DNA of 9,588 bases from Candidatus Omnitrophota bacterium (lineage in GTDB: Bacteria > Omnitrophota > Gorgyraeia > Gygaellales > Profunditerraquicolaceae): NCBI GenBank assembly GCA_016212045.1, contig JACRHO010000130.1, positions 1 through 9,588 of the forward strand, written 5' to 3'. Of this stretch, positions 5,756-9,588 are shown in pieces. Both the position numbers and the translations under genes were made by a program. Position 1 is the stretch's first letter. Each line of letters starts with the position of its first letter. The notes below the pieces were generated by a model that worked only from the letters and a program-made list of their open reading frames with translations, had not been told where the DNA came from and did not search any database.

Positions 5756-6375
5756 TATTAGAAACAGTCTGCGTTGGGTCACTGGAGGTTAATTGTTATA
5801 TCTTGGCTGAAGGTGATGGTTTTCCAGCTATCATCATTGACCCCGGAGATGAAGCAAATAAGATAAGACAGGTTTTAAGCCGGCATAAACTAAAGCCGGC
5901 ATTAGTGATTAATACCCACGGCCATATTGACCATATCGGAGCCGACGATGAGTGGGGAGTGCCGATTTATATTCATCGCCAGGATGCTGTCTTGTTGAAG
6001 GATACCCGACTTAATCTTTCCAGTTTTCTTGCGCAGCGCTATTGCGTAAAATCAAAAATGATTAATCTACTGGAAGATGGCCAGAGTATTGAGCTGGGCA
6101 AGCTGCGCTTAAAAGTGATGCATACGCCTGGCCATACCCCCGGCGGAATTTGTTTATTAATGCAAGAGCCCCAGAACAAAATCCTCTTTACGGGAGATAC
6201 TTTATTTTGCCAGAGTATAGGCAGGACTGATTTAGAGGGCGCAGATGAACATACGCTTATAGATGCCATAAAAGATAAACTACTGAAATTAAGCGATGAT
6301 ACGGTTATCTATCCGGGGCACGGGCCTTCTTCTAGTATAGGAGAAGAAAAAAGAAATAACCCCTTTTTGATTTAA
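5752..6375 (+). CDS. MBL-fold metallohydrolase, glyoxalase II-like
   Basis: This 207-residue protein is a short single-domain member of the metallo-beta-lactamase superfamily of the YcbL/glyoxalase II type. The zinc motif 'THGHIDHIG' supplies H56, H58, D60 and H61; H128 lies in 'HTPGHTPGG', bridging D149 in 'FTGDTLF', and H190 in 'YPGHG', so the two-metal site is complete. 'IGRTDL' after the GDTLF motif is typical of this group. It lacks the C-terminal helical domain that classic glyoxalase II uses to bind glutathione, so the thioester substrate is uncertain. It starts with GTG overlapping the lipoprotein stop (GTGA), with AAAGGA 9 nt upstream, and is followed by xerD after one base. A short direct repeat (AGCCGGCAT twice, around 5878-5902) lies inside it. 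Confidence 0.9.
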   Translation: MILETVCVGSLEVNCYILAEGDGFPAIIIDPGDEANKIRQVLSRHKLKPALVINTHGHIDHIGADDEWGVPIYIHRQDAVLLKDTRLNLSSFLAQRYCVKSKMINLLEDGQSIELGKLRLKVMHTPGHTPGGICLLMQEPQNKILFTGDTLFCQSIGRTDLEGADEHTLIDAIKDKLLKLSDDTVIYPGHGPSSSIGEEKRNNPFLI

Positions 6376-6376
6376 A

Positions 6377-7264
6377 ATGGAAGAACTCGTAAACAATTTT
6401 CTTAACTATTTATCAGTTGAGCGGGGCCTGGCGCAGAATACCATTACCTCTTACCAGAAAGACCTCAAGTGTTATATCAACTTTCTTAAATCCCGCTCCA
6501 TAGATTCTCTTTCCAGGACTACCAGAGACAATATCATCAATTTTATGCTTTTTCAGAAAGATAAAGGCCTTGCCCCTAATTCTATCTCCCGCCGCTTAGC
6601 CGCCATAAAGGTATTCTATAGGTTTTTAAACCGAGAGAGGATTTTAAAAACAGACCCCAGCGGTTTAATTGAATCGCCTAAATTGTGGAAAAAAATACCC
6701 CAGACCCTTTCTTTGAACGAAGTAGAGACATTGTTGAGCCAGCCTAATATACGGGATAAGCAGGGCATAAGAGACAAGGCAATTTTAGAAACCTTGTATG
6801 CCACTGGTATGCGGGTCTCAGAGGCAGCAAATCTGAAATTAGATAATGTTAACTTAGATATAGGATTTTTGCGTTGTATTGGCAAGGGGAATAAAGAACG
6901 GATTGTGCCCCTGGGCAAAAAAGCCATTATTAGTATTAAGAGGTATTTAGAGGTAAGCCGCCCCTGGTTTCTCAAGAAAAAAGAGAGTGAATTTTTATTT
7001 TTGAGCCGCTTTGGAAAAAGAATCTCGCGCCAATCGCTCTGGAAGATTATGAGAAGATACGCAAGAGAGGCCAGGATTAAAAAACCTATCCGGCCGCATA
7101 TCTTAAGGCATTCCTTTGCTACCCATTTATTGGAGCGGGGGGCGGATTTGCGTTCAGTGCAGGAGATGCTCGGCCACGCGAATATTGCTACCACTCAGAT
7201 TTATACGCATATAAATAAGGATAGACTGAAGACAATACATCGGATGTTTCATCCTAGGCCATAA
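6377..7264 (+). CDS. xerD: Tyrosine site-specific recombinase XerD
   Basis: This 295-residue protein is the usual Xer length. Residues 1-90 form the SAM-like core-binding domain ('FLNYLSVERGLAQNTITSY', 'SISRRLAAIKVFYRFL'). The catalytic domain contains R146 ('TGMRVSE'), K170 ('GKGNKER'), H241 and R244 ('HILRHSF'), H267 ('MLGHANI') and the nucleophile Y276 ('QIYTH'). In the family, XerC/XerD resolve chromosome dimers at dif near the septum. XerD is preferred over XerC because of the C-terminal pattern 'HLLERGADLRSVQEMLGHANIATTQIYTH' (residues 250-278), though similar recombinases are hard to tell apart. It starts one base after the MBL stop, with no strong ribosome binding site, so it relies on coupling. 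Nothing suggests a mobile-element integrase: it sits inside a housekeeping operon. It is followed by the large heptamer inverted repeat. Confidence 0.9.
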   Translation: MEELVNNFLNYLSVERGLAQNTITSYQKDLKCYINFLKSRSIDSLSRTTRDNIINFMLFQKDKGLAPNSISRRLAAIKVFYRFLNRERILKTDPSGLIESPKLWKKIPQTLSLNEVETLLSQPNIRDKQGIRDKAILETLYATGMRVSEAANLKLDNVNLDIGFLRCIGKGNKERIVPLGKKAIISIKRYLEVSRPWFLKKKESEFLFLSRFGKRISRQSLWKIMRRYAREARIKKPIRPHILRHSFATHLLERGADLRSVQEMLGHANIATTQIYTHINKDRLKTIHRMFHPRP

Positions 7265-7279
7265 ATATATTATGAAATT

Positions 7280-7416
7280 AAACCCTAAATCCGAAACCCT
7301 AAACTCTAAACAAACCCAAAACACAAAATTCAAAACTTAAAACATACTTTTGTTTTGGATTTTGGGTTTTAGTTTTTGGATTTATTTAGGATTTAGAGTT
7401 TAGAATTTAGGATTTA
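7280..7416. repeat. Long imperfect inverted repeat built of degenerate heptamers
   Basis: The 166-nt gap between xerD and the next gene is mostly this structure. The left arm (7280-7343) reads as four CCCTAAA-like heptamers, a 4-nt CAAA spacer, four CCCAAAA-like heptamers and C. The right arm (7352-7416) mirrors it: G, four TTTTGGA/TTTTGGG-like heptamers, TTTA, then four TTTAGGA-like heptamers. The arms match at roughly three quarters of positions by my hand alignment, many differences being transitions, with an 8-nt centre. As RNA it could fold into one long hairpin. It could stop or insulate transcription, or simply be a dispersed repeat. It is not a standard terminator because no clean T-run follows. 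Confidence 0.85.
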
Positions 7417-7430
7417 AACTTTATAAAAAG

Positions 7431-8705
7431 ATGAAGAAATATCTTAATAATTTACCGGAAGAAGTTAAGGATTTAATGCGTTTAGCCGGTAAGGTTGCTT
7501 CTCAGAATAATATGCCTGCTTATTTAGTCGGCGGTTTTGTGCGGGATTTACTTTTAGGCCTGCCTAATCTGGATCTGGATATTGTGGTAGAGGGTGACGG
7601 TGTAAAATTTGCGCAGGATTTTGCTCATCGCCTGAAAGCAAAAATTACTTGCCACCGGCAATTTGGCACAGCGACAATTAACCTGGGGCGCAATCTGAAG
7701 ATAGACATAGCTAGCGCAAGATGCGAGTATTACCCTGAAGCTGCGCACCTGCCTGTGGTTAGACCCGGTAATTTAAAAGACGACTTAAAAAGGCGTGATT
7801 TTACTATCAATACCATAGCCATCAGCATAAACCAGAAAGATCGCGGCAGGTTAATTGATTTTTTCCACGGTAAAGAGGATTTGCATCATAAAAAAATACG
7901 CATATTGCACGATTTGAGTTTTATCGATGACCCTACGCGGATATTCAGGGCAATCCGTTTTGAGCAGAGGTTCAATTTTAAGATAGAGCCAAATACGCTG
8001 AAATGTTTAAGCCAGGCACTTGCGCAAGAAATGTTAACGAAGGTCCAGCCGCAAAGGATACGCGATGAAATAATTTTAATCCTGAAAGAAGATCGGCCTA
8101 TTCGGCTGATAAAACGCATGGAGCAGCTCATTAGTTTTAAATTTGTCCACCCCCGCCTCTACATATCGGAAAATATCCATAGGTTTCTAGAGTCTATCCA
8201 GAGACAAATTAAGTGGTTTAAGAAAAATTATCCCGAGCGCCGACCCTTAGATGTGTGGCTAGTTTATTTTATGGGTCTCCTGGAGCACCTTAAATTAAGC
8301 CAGGTTAAGGTAATCTGCGCACGATTTGCTTTCCGCCGCGGCGAAACAAAAAGAATATTGAATTATAAAAAACTTAAAGCCCGATTTATCTTGAACTTAA
8401 AAAAGAAAAAGATAAAACCATCCCAAATTTTCCAAAAGCTTGAGCCATTAAGCTATGAGGTTATTATCATAATCAAGGCAAAGTTTAAAGATAAGCTCAT
8501 TCATAAACGCATAGCAGATTTTTTTGAGATTTACAATGGCATGAGGATAGTCATTTCTGGCGCTGACTTACAGAGATTAGGGGTTAGCCCTGGGCCCTAT
8601 TATCAGAAGATTTTTAGCCAGGTTTTAAATGCCAAACTCAATGGCCGGCTAAGGTCTAGAGAAGAGGAATTAGCACTGATTAAGAAGTTAATCCGGAATA
8701 AATGA
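7431..8705 (+). CDS. cca: CCA-adding enzyme / poly(A) polymerase family nucleotidyltransferase (class II)
   Basis: The N-terminal half of this 424-residue protein is a class II tRNA nucleotidyltransferase. 'YLVGGFVRD' (31-39) is the phosphate loop, followed by D48 and D50 in 'LDLDIVVEG' and a third carboxylate, D92, in 'KIDIASAR'. 'KRRDFTIN' (120-127) is the next motif, and 'DDPTRIFRAIRFEQRF' (166-181) is the base-recognition region, with DDPTR in place of the commoner EDxxR. The enzyme adds or repairs the tRNA 3' CCA end using CTP and ATP. The 'VVEGDG.KFA' form is often seen in CC- or A-adding members, so an A-adding or CC-adding half-enzyme is possible. The C-terminal half (from about 230) is lysine-rich, helical and divergent, and I see no HD motif. 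It follows the heptamer repeat with only a weak ribosome binding site and overlaps ylxP by ATGA. Confidence 0.88.
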   Translation: MKKYLNNLPEEVKDLMRLAGKVASQNNMPAYLVGGFVRDLLLGLPNLDLDIVVEGDGVKFAQDFAHRLKAKITCHRQFGTATINLGRNLKIDIASARCEYYPEAAHLPVVRPGNLKDDLKRRDFTINTIAISINQKDRGRLIDFFHGKEDLHHKKIRILHDLSFIDDPTRIFRAIRFEQRFNFKIEPNTLKCLSQALAQEMLTKVQPQRIRDEIILILKEDRPIRLIKRMEQLISFKFVHPRLYISENIHRFLESIQRQIKWFKKNYPERRPLDVWLVYFMGLLEHLKLSQVKVICARFAFRRGETKRILNYKKLKARFILNLKKKKIKPSQIFQKLEPLSYEVIIIIKAKFKDKLIHKRIADFFEIYNGMRIVISGADLQRLGVSPGPYYQKIFSQVLNAKLNGRLRSREEELALIKKLIRNK

Positions 8706-8983
8706 CCATAGGTATTTTGAAAGTAGTCTTATTCATCCCGGAAAGCAATTCATTAAAAGAAAAAAGGATGGTTCTCCATAGTCTAAAGGCGAGGCTGCGG
8801 AATAATTTCAATGTGGCAGTTAGCCAGATAGATGATGAAGACAAATGGCAGAAAACAACTTTGGCAGTGGCAGGCGTAGAGAAAGACAGGAATAAAATGA
8901 ACAGCGTTTTATCAAATATAGTCAATTTTATTGAAGAGTTTAACCAGGTGAGTTTAATTGACCAGGAAATGGAGTTGCTTTAA
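8702..8983 (+). CDS. ylxP: DUF503 / YlxP family protein
   Basis: This 93-residue protein has the YlxP family's signature: 'IGILKVVLFIPESNSLKEKR' near the N-terminus, 'LKARLRNNFNVAVSQID' and 'WQKTTLAVAGV'. These are small alpha/beta proteins usually found between infB and rbfA, and a role in ribosome maturation has been suggested from that position; no reaction is established. Here it also precedes rbfA, supporting the call, but its upstream neighbour is cca rather than infB. ATGA overlap with cca and zero gap to rbfA indicate one transcript. Confidence 0.9.
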   Translation: MTIGILKVVLFIPESNSLKEKRMVLHSLKARLRNNFNVAVSQIDDEDKWQKTTLAVAGVEKDRNKMNSVLSNIVNFIEEFNQVSLIDQEMELL

Positions 8984-9415
8984 ATGGGAAGGCAGGAAAG
9001 GGTTGCCGAGGCAATCCAGAAAGAGGTAAGCATCATCATTCACGATGAATTAAAGGATCCCCGTTTGGGATTCGTCACGGTAACCAGGGTTGAATTAACC
9101 CCGGATTTAAGGTATGCCAAAATATTCTTTAGTGTTTTAGGAAAAGATGAAGATTACAAGAAGACTAAAGAGGCGCTTGATTCGGCTTTAGGTTTTATCC
9201 GGAGATTAGTTGCCGAACGAATTAATCTGAGGTTTGCCCCGGAGATCAGTTTCAGGGAAGATAGGTCCAGCGAGTATAGCGTGAAGATTCAGGAAATCCT
9301 CAATGAGATTAAGGAATTAGATGAGTCCCGCCCTTCTATTAAAGAGGGTGGTAAAATAAGAAAGGAAGGGCGAGGTGAGCCTAAAAAACGTCGTCGCCTG
9401 CCTAAAAAGAAATAA
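8984..9415 (+). CDS. rbfA: Ribosome-binding factor A
   Basis: This 143-residue protein contains the KH-like RbfA fold: N-terminal helix 'RVAEAIQKEVSIIIHDEL', 'KDPRLGFVTVTRVELTPDL' (24-42), 'YAKIFFSVLG', helix 57-80, and 'LRFAPEISFRED' (82-93). RbfA binds the 30S subunit and helps mature the 17S rRNA 5' end, with a cold-shock role in E. coli. After about 112 the chain becomes a basic tail ending in a KKRRR-KKK cluster, an addition to the core domain. The last 41 bases, encoding part of that tail, also encode the start of the next gene. It begins right after the ylxP stop. Confidence 0.95.
   Translation: MGRQERVAEAIQKEVSIIIHDELKDPRLGFVTVTRVELTPDLRYAKIFFSVLGKDEDYKKTKEALDSALGFIRRLVAERINLRFAPEISFREDRSSEYSVKIQEILNEIKELDESRPSIKEGGKIRKEGRGEPKKRRRLPKKK
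9361..9370 (+). promoter_or_regulatory. Ribosome binding site for the nrnA-like gene
   Basis: The purine run AAAGGAAGGG lies 4-8 nt before GTG 9375, inside the rbfA coding region. It supports that GTG as the start and places it upstream of the rbfA stop. Confidence 0.6.
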
Positions 9416-9588
9416 AAGTTTCTTAATCACCAGTCATACGAGTTTAGAAGGAGATGCCTTAGGCGCGGAACTGGCTTTATCTAAACTTCTAAAAAGATTG
9501 GGTAAAGACGTTATTATCATTAATGAAGATAAAATCCCTTATGGATATAATTTTTTGCCGGGGATAAATAATATAAAAAAGTTTAAGG
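9375..9588 (+). CDS. nrnA: NrnA-like DHH-family phosphoesterase, N-terminal part (3' truncated)
   Basis: This reading frame runs off the right edge, so 71 residues are seen. The GTG at 9375 starts with 'VSLKNVVACLKRNKSFLITSH' (1-21), the usual opening of bacterial NrnA/DHH-DHHA1 proteins. These degrade short oligoribonucleotides or pAp, and NrnA-like proteins often follow rbfA. The first metal motif reads 'SHTSLEGDALGAELAL' (20-35): H21 and D28 are kept, but the usual first Asp of PDGD is Glu26 and the usual Pro is Leu25. 'LLKRLGKDVIIINED' follows, as in the family. The remaining motifs, including DHH itself, lie outside the window. The start lies 41 bases before the rbfA stop, a long overlap that favours translational coupling. 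Confidence is high for the family, lower for the substrate. Confidence 0.85.
   Translation, partial: MSLKNVVACLKRNKSFLITSHTSLEGDALGAELALSKLLKRLGKDVIIINEDKIPYGYNFLPGINNIKKFK

Noticed and set aside
5876..5904. Direct repeat AGCCGGCAT in the MBL gene
   Set aside because: Two copies 9 nt long in coding sequence, with no effect on motifs; within chance for a search of this size.
6616..7194. 192-codon minus-strand frame opposite xerD
   Set aside because: It is antisense to a complete, conserved recombinase and its product is low-complexity in character with no recognisable motif.
6377..7264. Integrase of a mobile element
   Set aside because: The gene is in tight operon order with housekeeping genes, is of standard Xer length, and no cargo, tRNA gene or direct-repeat boundary is visible.
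7265..7430. CRISPR array or integron-like attachment site next to xerD
   Set aside because: The repeats are only 7 bp, degenerate and contiguous with no unique spacers, and they form one inverted pair; no dif-like 28-bp site or attC-like core was seen.

Overview
This window looks like chromosomal DNA of an uncultured, AT-rich, Gram-negative-type bacterium. The lineage is inferred from gene content and repeat style: type IV pilus/type II secretion inner-membrane genes, a lipoprotein with a lipobox, GTG starts in overlapping operons, and dispersed palindromes and heptamer repeats. Candidatus Omnitrophota is my best guess; nothing in the sequence proves it. All genes are on the + strand.

Layout. 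(1) 1-1290: the end of a pilus/secretion assembly operon, with a PilN-like gene (5' truncated), a PilO-like gene and a small PilP/GspB-like gene. No secretin gene follows. The PilO-like gene carries a perfect 14-bp inverted repeat inside its reading frame. (2) 1291-2092: a spacer with a textbook sigma-70 promoter, then a two-gene toxin-antitoxin module (SpoVT/AbrB-fold antitoxin plus RelE/ParE-family toxin). (3) 2093-7264: a spacer with two mutually exclusive hairpins, then six tightly packed genes: acylphosphatase, calcineurin-like phosphoesterase, NAD-dependent DNA ligase (ligA), an unrecognised lipoprotein, an MBL-fold hydrolase of the glyoxalase II type, and the tyrosine recombinase xerD. 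(4) 7265-7430: an intergenic gap almost filled by a mirror-symmetric inverted repeat built of degenerate heptamers. (5) 7431-9588: an RNA-maturation cluster of a CCA-adding/poly(A) polymerase-type nucleotidyltransferase, ylxP (DUF503), rbfA, and the start of an nrnA-like DHH phosphoesterase that runs off the right edge and begins inside rbfA.

How the genes fit together. Most are housekeeping: pilus assembly, DNA joining and chromosome-dimer resolution, and tRNA 3'-end and 30S subunit maturation. Coupling is tight (ATGA, GTGA and TGATG junctions, 0-6 nt gaps), so each block is probably one transcript. I see no new defence or metabolic system. The unusual material is the small repeats: a palindrome read through in pilO, a heptamer array that supplies the hydrophobic core of a lipoprotein signal peptide and has escaped an in-frame stop by one base, and the heptamer inverted repeat after xerD.
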